This document shows, one piece after another, positions 25,701-33,261 of a DNA stretch of 38,134 nt (its first letter is position 1; every line of letters starts with the position of its first letter). Location: contig CAZLCC010000008.1 of NCBI GenBank assembly GCA_964558365.1, forward strand, positions 1 to 38,134, written 5' to 3'. The position numbers and the translations under genes are program-made. The stretch comes from CAZLCC01 sp964558365 (GTDB taxonomy: Bacteria > Patescibacteriota > Saccharimonadia > Saccharimonadales > Saccharimonadaceae). The notes beneath the pieces are model-generated. The model was not told the origin of the DNA. It ran no database searches and saw only the letters and a program-made list of their open reading frames with translations.

Positions 25701-28700
25701 TTCTCAACTCATCAATTTGGCCATCAAAAGCACCAACTGGTTTTCCTGATTCTCGGCCACCATAAGTTTGGCCAATAATAAGGTCTCGTCCTGAGGTTGG
25801 CATGGTCAAAGTTTTGTTTTTTGACTTATCAACTACTCCATCAACATAAAGTTTGGCCGTTGAACCGTCATATGTTGCTGCCAAATGATGCCAGTCCGTA
25901 TCAAAAGAAGCTTTATCCGACTCAAGATATAGGTTATCCCCCCAAGAATAAACCATTGCATCAACTCCAGCACCTATGCCCGTGCCAGCATAAAGCTTAC
26001 CTTTGTACGGGCTAAATGAACTAATCTCATCGACCGTATACGGCCAGCTATTATTAGTGCCATTACCACCAATCTTCGTCCAGCCAGATGCGCTGAGCTG
26101 CCAAACCTCACCATCACCAGTCGTGCTACCCAGTCCAACATATAAATTACCATTATAAACAACAATCGACTTAACTTTTTCATATTGCCCACTCACCCAA
26201 CTACCGTTAACTCCGTCACCGGCAACCTTTGTCCAGTCCGTACCGTCAAACTCCCACAGTGTTCCGTCACCAACAGTGTTGCCAAGCCCAGCATAAAGTT
26301 TACCGTTATATGGCATTAAGCTCTCAACAGACTCCGTCGTAATAGGACCCCCATCCCAACTATTATTCAGCCCCTTGCCGCCAACTCGGCTCCACGAACT
26401 TCCATCCCATTTCCAAACTTCTGCATCACCAGTACTACGCCCTATCCCAACATATAGGTTGTTGCCATAAACTGCCATTGAATGAACGTTTTCTGCATAA
26501 TTTGTCCAACTACCGTTTATCCCCCCACTAGCAATTTTTTCCCAAGTTGAGCCGTCATAACGCCAGACCTGGCCATCAGTAGCTGCAGCGCCTAGGCCAG
26601 CATAAAGATAGCCGTCATAAGATGCCATGGAATCAACTTCTCCAAAATGGCTGACGGGCGGCACATTCCAACTATCTCTAGCACCGTCACCTGCAACTTT
26701 CGTCCAAGTCGAACCATCCCACTCCCAAATATCTCCATCGGCTCTTGCTCCAGAAGCAATATTGCCAGTGCCAACATATAGCTTGCCCTTATAGCTCGCC
26801 ATGCTCATAATCTGGCGATAATCAGAGATTGGCCAGCTACCATTAACGCCTGCGCCGCCAACCACCCTCCAGCGACTGCCGTCGAACTGATAGACCAATG
26901 CTCCACCATCTGCCCCAGATGCTGCTCCAGCATAAAGATAACCGCCCTGAGCTTGCATGACGTTGATCGTCATGATGCCATATCCAACCCAACTTTGATT
27001 AACGCCTGCGCCGCCAAGCCTCTCCCAAGAAGAGCCATCCCACTCAAAATATAGTCCATCGGCAGATATATCAACCAGTCCAGAATAGAGCTTACCGTCA
27101 GCAAACATTAATGTTCTTGACATATCACCCTGAGCAGTTGTCCAGCCACTATTGACGCCATTGCCGCCAATCTTCGACCAATTTGAGCCATCAAACTTCC
27201 AAACCTGGCCATCGCCGTCGCTCCCACCGAGGCCAGCATAAAGATTGGTGCCATCGCTTGCCATTGATACAACATATTCAATCGCCCCACCTGGCCAACC
27301 ATTGTTCAGTCCATCTCCACCAATTTGCGACCAGCTGCCGCCAGAAAACTTCCAAACATCGCCATCACCGGCCGTATCTCCTGTTCCAGCGTAAAGATTA
27401 CCCCCGAAATGTTTCAACGACCGAACCGATTCAATCGTGTTACCCCAGCTGCCATTAAGACCGGTCCCGCCGCCAAGCTTCGTCCAAGCTGAACCGCTCC
27501 ACCGCCAAACTTCGCCAACGCCCGCTGCACCACTTAGGCCAACGTAAAGATTACTGCCATCATTGGTCATAGATAAAACCTGAGTAGCGTTAACCGCCCA
27601 AGCGCCATTAAAATTTCTAGCACCAATCCTTGTCCAAGACGAGCCGCTATATTCCCATACCTCAGCAGTACTGCCCCCAAGCCCGGCATAAAGTTTTCCT
27701 CCAATATATTCAAGTGAGTAAACGGCATATCCAATACTGGGCGACCAGCTGTTATTCAGCCCATCCCCACCAATTTGCGTCCAGCTACTACCGTCCCACT
27801 TCCAGACCTCTCCTTGAGTAACGGAAACCCCTAGCCCAACATAAAGATTGGTGCCGTCAGTCTCCATTGAGTAGACGCCTGCATAGGCATTCGCCGCCCA
27901 GCTGCCATTTATCGCTGGGTTGCCGCCACCAATTTGCGTCCAGCTACTACCGTCCCACCTCCAGACCTCAGCATCACCAGCATAAGAACCGATGCCAACA
28001 TATACATTTGAACCAATCTTTACCTGAGACAGAACCGAGTTCTTGCCAGTTTGGTCCCAGCTGCCATTTAAGCTGTTGCCGCCTTCTTGCGTCCAAGTGT
28101 TGGCATCTTTATTCGCCAACTCATAAACTGCCTTGCCAGTTTCATTGTCAAAATAAAGCTGATAATCCCCCTTGTCAACCACTGCCTGTCGACGATCATT
28201 GCTGCCAGCCGAAAAATTATCGTTAAATTTTGTCCAGCCCTCAACTGTATTGTCTTTTGTTATCTCCAGTGAAGCTGAGTTTGGCACTGTCCCAGAGCTA
28301 GTTGTCCCATTAAGGTTCAGGGCATTGTTCAAATTGCCCGGTCCAAATGAACTATTCTTCAAAGTGGCATCGTTGTTGTGGCTTGAATTATCTGCAGCTG
28401 TTGAGCCACTGCTTTCATTAAAATGATAAAGTCCCATCGTATTAGCATCTGAGCTATACTCTTGGACTTTCAAGCTGGCTGTTGAGCCATCGAGGTCAAT
28501 CTCGCTTGATTTGGTGTAGTCGCTCGGATTACTAAAATCCCAATCACTAATTAAATCAGACAGAGCCAGCACATTCCCGAACTGAATCAAGCCAAAAACT
28601 AGGGCAAAAATACCGATTGATGCCAGAGCAGTAATCTTAGTCCGCTTGCGCTGCCTGCCTTCAAATAAGTGGCTATACCTAGGCCATTTAGCTTTCAATT

Positions 28701-28863
28701 TATGGTGAATTTTCTCCGTTGTGTGTCGATGTAAAAATAAGAACCCCAACTCCAGTAAAAATAGCGCCTTGAGGCCAACTTTAAGCATAAAAGAACCAAG
28801 TCGACGACCAACTACCAACCATCTCTTAATGATATTTTCTATAATTTTCTTTTTCTTAACCAT
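22759..28863 (-). CDS. Giant surface protein: LamG split by propeller-like repeats, plus fibronectin-III-like domains (2,034 aa)
   Basis: The N-terminus is basic with two hydrophobic segments (about 30-45 and 78-100); there is no classical signal peptide. A LamG-like fold starts at about 143 (GLYHFNESSGSTAADNSSHNNDA) and resumes after the repeats at about 985 (DTDWHHLAATYDGSTAKLYVDG ... GQIDELRIS). Between them, residues 257-977 hold about 14 units of 49-55 residues with the pattern W(T/S)xIGGxGxNxSW...LY(A/V)GLG...GxVWxxDGSS. The rest is roughly six or more fibronectin-III/Ig-like beta domains (DNTPPTNPSF, TAPGMPLATD, TYYFIAKWTDEDGNT). The C-terminus is hydrophobic (DVLTIILNSLKVIFGF). I infer an exposed adhesin or glycan-binding protein. 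It heads the operon with the ABC pair. Codon use is more GC-rich than the chaperone region. Confidence 0.85.
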   Translation of the reverse strand: MVKKKKIIENIIKRWLVVGRRLGSFMLKVGLKALFLLELGFLFLHRHTTEKIHHKLKAKWPRYSHLFEGRQRKRTKITALASIGIFALVFGLIQFGNVLALSDLISDWDFSNPSDYTKSSEIDLDGSTASLKVQEYSSDANTMGLYHFNESSGSTAADNSSHNNDATLKNSSFGPGNLNNALNLNGTTSSGTVPNSASLEITKDNTVEGWTKFNDNFSAGSNDRRQAVVDKGDYQLYFDNETGKAVYELANKDANTWTQEGGNSLNGSWDQTGKNSVLSQVKIGSNVYVGIGSYAGDAEVWRWDGSSWTQIGGGNPAINGSWAANAYAGVYSMETDGTNLYVGLGVSVTQGEVWKWDGSSWTQIGGDGLNNSWSPSIGYAVYSLEYIGGKLYAGLGGSTAEVWEYSGSSWTRIGARNFNGAWAVNATQVLSMTNDGSNLYVGLSGAAGVGEVWRWSGSAWTKLGGGTGLNGSWGNTIESVRSLKHFGGNLYAGTGDTAGDGDVWKFSGGSWSQIGGDGLNNGWPGGAIEYVVSMASDGTNLYAGLGGSDGDGQVWKFDGSNWSKIGGNGVNSGWTTAQGDMSRTLMFADGKLYSGLVDISADGLYFEWDGSSWERLGGAGVNQSWVGYGIMTINVMQAQGGYLYAGAASGADGGALVYQFDGSRWRVVGGAGVNGSWPISDYRQIMSMASYKGKLYVGTGNIASGARADGDIWEWDGSTWTKVAGDGARDSWNVPPVSHFGEVDSMASYDGYLYAGLGAAATDGQVWRYDGSTWEKIASGGINGSWTNYAENVHSMAVYGNNLYVGIGRSTGDAEVWKWDGSSWSRVGGKGLNNSWDGGPITTESVESLMPYNGKLYAGLGNTVGDGTLWEFDGTDWTKVAGDGVNGSWVSGQYEKVKSIVVYNGNLYVGLGSTTGDGEVWQLSASGWTKIGGNGTNNSWPYTVDEISSFSPYKGKLYAGTGIGAGVDAMVYSWGDNLYLESDKASFDTDWHHLAATYDGSTAKLYVDGVVDKSKNKTLTMPTSGRDLIIGQTYGGRESGKPVGAFDGQIDELRISNTARSTFNSKSYPTSRQTVQPNDAVRKSGVWHWDSFIADESGGGEVKYRLSDNDGTDWKYWDGSAWVASADLGQASSESDVDGHINDFPVNSRGILWQAILKGDGSQKVTLDKVTIEATSDNIAPSSSSVSVTAKKSHGGSTLAENNWTNGLSPEFSWSAGSDGESGIKGYCLYLGDDQSANPSSAKGILGTNGVDPGDNCQFLTTSTSLDTATAGYLASALNSSNDKYYLIIKTVDKAGNISSDAASFSFKFDNTPPTNPSFISAPSGFVSDKAVTLTWPITGGAAPDDANSGLAGLQYRIGSGGIWYGSNHTGNGDQDDLLVNSGSYTMQNTPDFANLNDGVNTVYFRAFDNAGNISQGYATAAIKLNTSGAPSEPLNLSASPPSSSSNAFGFSWDQPATFVGDADNLVYCYTINVVPDNTNCAFTARGVTGLASGPYATKPGENRIYVVAKDESSNINYSSYASTTFDANTTAPGMPLATDIADVSIKATNKWRLALTWEDPTNVGSGVAKYNIFRSTDGTNYSQVGSSSSTTYIDAGLQQDIYYYKVKACDNTNNCGAFGTVVSAKPTGKFTEPANITSPPTVSGITTKRATISWGTDRDSDSKIAIGTASGQYGSSEIYSSAQAKDHTIKLNNLAAGTTYYFIAKWTDEDGNTGRSQEYTFKTASPPILKEIQAKNVSLSGATIEFTSKNANKVNVYYGPSESFGGVKPVNTSLKESTYTVNLDNLSDGSKQFFKLVSYDSEGTAYNSSVQSFTTPARPRITNLRFQPISGKPTSTQRVTWNTNVPTTTGVTYGKLGSSGAEARQNGMTTNHSITISDLEDDSDYFLVAQSRDASGNLATSDRQAFRTALDTRPPKVSNITVEPSIRGTGTAARGQVVVSWRTDEPATSQVAYGEGAGLTSFSTKSAEDTALAFEHIVIVSDLPTSRVYSVQPVSYDKARNEGRGKVQPSIIGRASDDVLTIILNSLKVIFGF
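25933..28095 (-). repeat. About 14 tandem propeller-like repeats inside the giant gene
   Basis: Units average about 155 bases and vary in sequence but share ends encoding 'DGSSWTxIGG'. One 41-base stretch (27770-27810) recurs at 27929-27969 with a single mismatch, showing recent duplication or conversion between neighbouring units. Fourteen units fit two seven-bladed propellers. Confidence 0.85.
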
Positions 28864-29026
28864 GTTTTTTACACATCACACTTATGCTATCTTTTATTTT
28901 ATCACATAAGAATAGGGGGGGTTACATCAAGAAGGTTTTTTTCAAGATTTGTCAAAATATACTAAAAAGCATAGCAGAGAAAAGACCTAACTTGAATGAA
29001 AACCAGTTGAATGCACTGACAGCAGT

Positions 29027-29298
29027 AAGGGTTTAGCTGTAGCATCTTTGTATCTGTTACAGCTAAATTCCAAAGCTAAATAAATGTTTGAAAATTCGCA
29101 ACCAGAGCAAAAGAACAAGATTTTGCGTATGCTACTTGCTAACTCGACTTTGAACGAAAAAAACTTCAACTACATCTGTTGAAGCTTTTTGATGGGTTGC
29201 TTTCGGCAACAAAAAATCAATCTTGGCTCCGCATACAGGTCACGAACTCTTTAACAGGTATAAACGAGACAAATGAGACACAAAACGGCATGCTATGA
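29027..29298 (+). pseudogene. Decayed C-terminal end of a large serine recombinase
   Basis: This lies in the 494-base gap after the giant gene. Frame 1 reads LYLLQLNSKAK, a TAA stop (29081-29083), then MFENSQPEQKNKILRMLLANSTLNEKNFNY; frame 2 continues from about 29170 as LLKLFDGLLSATKNQSWLR. Joined, this matches the usual end of CPR serine recombinases (coiled region, 'KxxLLxxLLSNxTLxxxxLxY', then 'FDxL...WL'). One stop and one frameshift show it is dead. The catalytic domain is absent. The rest of the gap (28,864-29,026) holds only the giant gene's upstream region with a C7 tract at 28,915-28,921. Confidence 0.55.
29224..29248 (+). repeat. Direct repeat, left copy (possible attachment site)
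   Basis: This 25-base stretch beginning TGGCTCCGCATACAGGTC matches 34,839-34,863 in the same orientation at 23 of 25 positions. It lies at the end of the recombinase remnant. Confidence 0.6.
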
Positions 29299-29309
29299 GC
29301 ATGTCTCAT
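29273..29309 (+). repeat. Nested inverted repeats beside the left direct repeat
   Basis: Outer arms ATGAGACA (29273-29280) and TGTCTCAT (29302-29309) enclose CATGCT/AGCATG (29289-29294, 29298-29303) around a 3-base centre; the two pairs share two bases. This could be a recombinase recognition site or a hairpin before the next gene. Confidence 0.55.
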
Positions 29310-29357
29310 AAATAGAGCTCAGTTGGTGTCATATGCTATGATTAACCTGTAATTCTC

Positions 29358-29540
29358 ATGGTTAAAAGAAAACAAAAATATGCACTCCCGATAATTGCCC
29401 TCATCCTGGCGAATGTGATAGGCCCAGCACTAAGGTATCTTTCAAGTCAGTTCATTTTGCATGAAAAAGTCAGACGAGGCGAGGTTGTATCAAGTCTGAT
29501 GCTAACACTTGTAGTTGCTATAGCCGCTTTTGTGAAGTAG
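29358..29540 (+). CDS. Possible small membrane protein, 60 aa
   Basis: The open frame encodes a basic start (MVKRKQKYALP) and two hydrophobic stretches (about 9-25 and 45-59). No family is recognised. There is no Shine-Dalgarno motif, and the 3' end overlaps the convergent DMT transporter gene by 23 bases. A small real gene or chance frame are both possible. Confidence 0.4.
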   Translation: MVKRKQKYALPIIALILANVIGPALRYLSSQFILHEKVRRGEVVSSLMLTLVVAIAAFVK

Positions 29541-30444
29541 TATTTCTACCTTTTAGCTGCTTTGGTTCATGCACGATTACTGTACCCATAATAATCAACA
29601 AGGTACCGAGCGCAATCTGCCAACTCATAACTTCGCCGAGCACGATAATTGGCATAATTATTGTGAGGGCTTTCTTGAAATATTTCATGGTTGCCGCGCT
29701 AGTCGTACCCACATAGCGGTAAAAGTCAGTAAAGACAGCGTTGTAGAATATTGATGCTATCAGCCCAAGATAGATAACGATCAGAAGGCTCGTTGTTGTT
29801 AGGTTTTGTACTTGGTGTATTTCTCCAAATAGCACTGCCATAATGCCGGCAATAACTGCCCAAACAAAGTAAAACACACCAAGTATAACTACGAGCGGTG
29901 TCCCGCGCTCGTTCTCTTTTCGCCACACCAGTATCTCGAAGCTGATGCAGATTGCCTGGATAAACATGAGTATCACTGGTAGAGAACCGTAGTTCGTAGC
30001 TGACACACTACCCAGGTGTGGCAAAGCTACCATGACCGTGCCACCAAGAACAGCAAAAAGAAATCCTACTATCTTATTCCGCGTTACTTTATCTCTGGTA
30101 AGAATGCTCGAGATGATCACAAAAACAATTGGCGTAAATAAGCTCAGTACTGCCTGAAAAGAGGCGTTTGTTGTAGCAATGACGTATTGAGATATCAACG
30201 GGTCAAGAGATAAGGGAATAGCCAAGAGAGCCATGTATACTATCCTTTTTGTAGTTACTTGACCCTTCTTTAAAGCCGCTAGAACAAACGGAACCGCAAA
30301 TAGTGCAGCAACCCCATAACGTAGGGTGGTCATCATTGAAACGCTCAGCGAATCACCAACAACACGAATCAAAGTCCCTTCAGGAACAGAGATGATAATG
30401 CCAAAAAGTAATACACCCAGCCAGAAGTTATTTGTTTTCTTCAT
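29518..30444 (-). CDS. EamA/DMT superfamily transporter
   Basis: The 308-residue protein has ten predicted membrane segments in two five-helix halves, the standard EamA arrangement. Family marks include PEGTLIRVVGDSLSVSMMTTLRYGVAALFAVPF early on and the second-half ending MKYFKKALTIIMPIIVLGEVMSWQIALGTLLIIMGTVI, where DMT proteins carry the 'P...G...E......GxxLIxxGv' pattern. Members export or import amino acids, nucleosides or other metabolites; the substrate is unknown. It is the first gene inside the direct-repeat-bounded segment, 84 bases beyond the phosphotransferase cassette on the same strand. Confidence 0.88.
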   Translation of the reverse strand: MKKTNNFWLGVLLFGIIISVPEGTLIRVVGDSLSVSMMTTLRYGVAALFAVPFVLAALKKGQVTTKRIVYMALLAIPLSLDPLISQYVIATTNASFQAVLSLFTPIVFVIISSILTRDKVTRNKIVGFLFAVLGGTVMVALPHLGSVSATNYGSLPVILMFIQAICISFEILVWRKENERGTPLVVILGVFYFVWAVIAGIMAVLFGEIHQVQNLTTTSLLIVIYLGLIASIFYNAVFTDFYRYVGTTSAATMKYFKKALTIIMPIIVLGEVMSWQIALGTLLIIMGTVIVHEPKQLKGRNTTSQKRL

Positions 30445-30528
30445 TACTTAACTATTCTCTACCGTTCGGCGCAGTAAGTCTAGCTGGTCTTTTTTGTTAA
30501 CTTGTTTTGTCGAAAGCGAAGCGTTCTT

Positions 30529-31398
30529 TCATGACGTGCTTGTAGTTGCCTGCTGAAAGTTTTTGTACATCTGCTCAAACACTTCTCTTGTTCTATCCTT
30601 GGGCAGTGGCAAATCAAGCTCAGCACAAATAATCGGTGACCAAGCTAAGTGAATGGTTGCGGCTGCGAAAACGATGTCTTCCATAATTTCACCGCCAAGC
30701 TTCTTGTACTGCTCCTTAATGTGTGGCCATAGCTTTGGTTTCGTGGCAAGCTGATACATGGTAAGACTTGGGTTGGTGTAGCCAAAACTGCCCCAGTCTA
30801 CCAGACCTTGTACATGACTATCTTCGTTTACCAGAATGTTTGGTTGATTCAAGTCAGTATGGGTTAGTGTCCGATCAGCAAGCAGTAGATTTTTCTTACT
30901 CTGTAAATATGCTAAGACTTCTTTCACCTTACCTAATACATCTTTGTCTGTCTCTTCACGGAGTACTTTAATAACCTTAGCGGCGTTATCATCAAAGATA
31001 TGGGCTACTAGTTCGTCCTTGTCACCGAATTGGTCGGCATACTGTTCAACATATGGCTCAGAGCCATGGTGCATAGCATACAGAATACTTCCTATGTGCG
31101 TACCAAGAATTTCAAGTTGCTCATCAGTGAAGTTCGCATTAGACTGTACGCCAGGAACAAATCCCATGGTATTGCAATGGCGGTAAGTCTTACCTTCAAC
31201 CTTCCAGCTGCCTTCGCTCGAATCAAGCAACTTTGGAATCGTACAACCGATAGTAAAGCCCTGCTTCTGTATGTCGGCTAGAAATGTCAGGAAATCTTTT
31301 TCTTCCTGCCAACTTCGTTCAGCTTTGTAGTATTTCTTAACAGAGTCTTTAGTATGGAGCACTACTACGCCGGAATGCCCTTGGCCCAGAACACTCAT
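30529..31398 (-). CDS. APH/choline-kinase family phosphotransferase
   Basis: The 289-residue protein has a kinase-like fold. The catalytic loop is THTDLNQPNILV (His180, Asp182, Asn187) and the metal-binding Asp is D201 in GLVDWGSFGYTNP. Family members phosphorylate aminoglycosides, choline, homoserine, hexosamines and other small molecules, so resistance should not be assumed. It is the last of four tightly packed genes and overlaps the P-loop kinase gene by 4 bases (ATGA). Confidence 0.85.
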   Translation of the reverse strand: MSVLGQGHSGVVVLHTKDSVKKYYKAERSWQEEKDFLTFLADIQKQGFTIGCTIPKLLDSSEGSWKVEGKTYRHCNTMGFVPGVQSNANFTDEQLEILGTHIGSILYAMHHGSEPYVEQYADQFGDKDELVAHIFDDNAAKVIKVLREETDKDVLGKVKEVLAYLQSKKNLLLADRTLTHTDLNQPNILVNEDSHVQGLVDWGSFGYTNPSLTMYQLATKPKLWPHIKEQYKKLGGEIMEDIVFAAATIHLAWSPIICAELDLPLPKDRTREVFEQMYKNFQQATTSTS

Positions 31399-31934
31399 TG
31401 ATCAGTACTCGCTACTTCTGATTTAATAGCTTTTACGATCTGGTCAACCGCCTGTTCCACCGGAACATCTGCGTCCACTATAGTGTAGCCGTACTTTCTA
31501 CGCCGTTCTTCAGCTACTGGCTTGTTGGCCGCATCACGAGCACGCTCGTGTGACAATCTACCCCATACGTTATTTGTTCTTGTGGCTAAGCGATATAACC
31601 GAGTTTTTTCGTCAGCAACCAGTGCAAATGTTTGCGCGAACAAGTCCTGTAATTCGTCCTCGTTTTCAGGATCTGCACAAAGAAAGATTGGCTTGTCTGC
31701 CGCTTGTGCCGCCAGATCTTCTATCAAATGTCGAGGGATATTTCGAGAATGGGTTTGTAAAAATTCAGGGGTTCGCTCATGATGGTCCGCAACTGGCTTG
31801 CCCGTACTATTGTTGTACCACTTTGCAAGATGGTCATAATCTCCATCGTAAGCTTCAAAGCCTCTAGCATGCAGCTCATTACAAACGGTAGATTTGCCAG
31901 TTCCTGGTAAGGCAGTGATTAAGAATAAAGGCAT
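31395..31934 (-). CDS. P-loop nucleoside/polynucleotide kinase-like protein
   Basis: The 179-residue protein starts MPLFLITALPGTGKSTVCNEL, with Walker A at residues 10-16, followed by GFEAYDGDYDHLA, where small kinases place the acceptor-binding Asp, and FLCADPENEDEL in the Walker B region. A basic stretch ERARDAANKPVAEERRRKYGY resembles a lid. Such proteins phosphorylate nucleosides, shikimate-like molecules, tRNA ends or antibiotics. It lies 5 bases downstream of the 2H phosphoesterase gene and overlaps the APH gene. Confidence 0.8.
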   Translation of the reverse strand: MPLFLITALPGTGKSTVCNELHARGFEAYDGDYDHLAKWYNNSTGKPVADHHERTPEFLQTHSRNIPRHLIEDLAAQAADKPIFLCADPENEDELQDLFAQTFALVADEKTRLYRLATRTNNVWGRLSHERARDAANKPVAEERRRKYGYTIVDADVPVEQAVDQIVKAIKSEVASTDQ

Positions 31935-31939
31935 GTAAA

Positions 31940-32551
31940 CTACCCAATACTTCCTAACTGTAAATCTTCAACCACTTCCCACTGATAAACATGGTCGATT
32001 ACTTGTTGCTTTATAAGTGGCATACGACTGGCTTTAAACGTAACCGGAGGAATTGGGTTAGCAAGTAGTTTTTCGTATACCTCAATAGCTTTATCAGTAG
32101 TTCGGGTATAAGCTAGCGTTACGTGCGGTATAAACCGAGTCGGTTGCGGCATACGGTTCTTCCCAACAACTTTTTCTATCTCTGCCATTATTAACTCAAA
32201 TAGCTCATCAATCGGGTCTTCAGGAGCCATGTGCAAAACTGGTGTGCTTCCCCACATCCACCATGGACCAAGCTTGAGCTCAGGTAGTTGCAGCCCGGCG
32301 AGCTTCGGTTTTAGCGCCTCAGCGACTGCTCGCATCTCTTCTTCTGTGTATTCTTCTGTCGTGCCGACCCTTAGAATAGTAGAATGCAGCCACTGACTTG
32401 GTATTGGTGGGTATAGGCCAGGATGATCGAGAAGTTTAGCATATTTCTCCACCATAGCTGCTACTTGCGGTTGGTCATCAAAGACAATATTAAAGTTCCA
32501 ATCAATTTTGCCTGCTTGATAGTCGTGCTTTTGAAAGTGATCAGTGGACAT
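31940..32551 (-). CDS. 2H phosphoesterase (2'-5' RNA ligase-like)
   Basis: The 203-residue protein carries both HxT motifs that define the fold: WLHSTIL (His56, Thr58) and FIPHVTLAYTR (His143, Thr145), with internal two-fold symmetry. 2H enzymes open 2',3'-cyclic phosphates or cleave 2'-5' linkages in RNA and nucleotide metabolism, and some deadenylate or trim RNA. Its start overlaps the stop of the YdcF-like gene by one base (TAATG), and the P-loop kinase follows 5 bases later. A phosphoesterase and a P-loop kinase together resemble RNA-end healing pairs, but this is inference. Confidence 0.85.
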   Translation of the reverse strand: MSTDHFQKHDYQAGKIDWNFNIVFDDQPQVAAMVEKYAKLLDHPGLYPPIPSQWLHSTILRVGTTEEYTEEEMRAVAEALKPKLAGLQLPELKLGPWWMWGSTPVLHMAPEDPIDELFELIMAEIEKVVGKNRMPQPTRFIPHVTLAYTRTTDKAIEVYEKLLANPIPPVTFKASRMPLIKQQVIDHVYQWEVVEDLQLGSIG

Positions 32552-33180
32552 TAGATTAAATGCCTCTTTCTAGGATCGGTTTCGGTTTTTAGTCGCTCTT
32601 GATCTCGTTTTTTATAATATTGGTAGTACGGGTCATCATAAAATTTATCTTTAAACCACCCATCATCGCCATCTTTAACATCTTTAAGCCATTCTCTTTG
32701 TCGCTCAAGTGTAGCAGCTTCACTTTTGTAAATATCTTTGTTGTCATACTCAACGGTCTCGATGCTCAGGTGATAATCTGGACCCATAACTTTTTGCCAC
32801 ATAAACTTTAGGCGTTGTACCCGAAAATCTACTGTAATCATCAGAATATTCTTTATCTCTTTTGATTTGAATACAATATTTTTAAGATAGTAAAATTGGG
32901 CTAGTGTATCGCGTGATTCACCCTCTTTTAAAATTGCTTTCGGATCAACTCCCTTGGATAGCAAATATTCTTCTTGAAGATCGCATTCACGAAATGGTTG
33001 AGTGATACCGGTGTTGTCGTACTTAAGGGCATGATCACCAGACAGGGCAATGTATGGCGCTACACCTTTATTGAGTAATTCAATAGCCAGGTCAAGGCTA
33101 ACATATGTGTGAGACGGAAACTTCCAAGTTCGAAGATCTGGTTGAGATCCAAGGACTAAGATTGCATCATAGGTTTTCAT
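32551..33180 (-). CDS. YdcF-like (DUF218) protein
   Basis: The 209-residue protein has the DUF218 Rossmann-like core: DAILVLGSQPD, LAIELLNKGVAPYIALSG, the conserved Glu in CDLQEEYLLSKGVDPKAILKEGESRDT, and NILMITVDFRVQRLKFMW. There is no membrane segment, so it is a cytoplasmic YdcF type rather than SanA/ElyC. YdcF binds S-adenosylmethionine in E. coli; the reaction is unknown. A charged C-terminal tail (about 175-209) is extra. It heads the four-gene cassette, with TATAAT ending 7 bases before the ATG. Confidence 0.85.
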   Translation of the reverse strand: MKTYDAILVLGSQPDLRTWKFPSHTYVSLDLAIELLNKGVAPYIALSGDHALKYDNTGITQPFRECDLQEEYLLSKGVDPKAILKEGESRDTLAQFYYLKNIVFKSKEIKNILMITVDFRVQRLKFMWQKVMGPDYHLSIETVEYDNKDIYKSEAATLERQREWLKDVKDGDDGWFKDKFYDDPYYQYYKKRDQERLKTETDPRKRHLI

Positions 33181-33187
33181 ACTTAGA

Positions 33188-33193
33188 ATTATA
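33188..33193 (-). promoter_or_regulatory. -10 box of the four-gene cassette, leaderless type
   Basis: A perfect TATAAT on the minus strand ends 7 bases before ATG 33180. No clear -35 box is present. Confidence 0.5.
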
Positions 33194-33261
33194 GCTTACA
33201 AAACCACTTCTTTGGTATCTGTTATTTAGATACGGCGAATCTCACGACCTTGACTATCTTT

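Noticed and set aside
25933..28095. Regular repeats that could suggest a CRISPR array or satellite
   Set aside because: The repeats keep one open frame for over 700 residues, unit lengths vary by codons, and conservation is at the protein level.
30529..31398. Aminoglycoside resistance gene
   Set aside because: Only the general APH/choline-kinase catalytic motifs are visible; the fold serves many substrates and the operon context does not indicate antibiotics.
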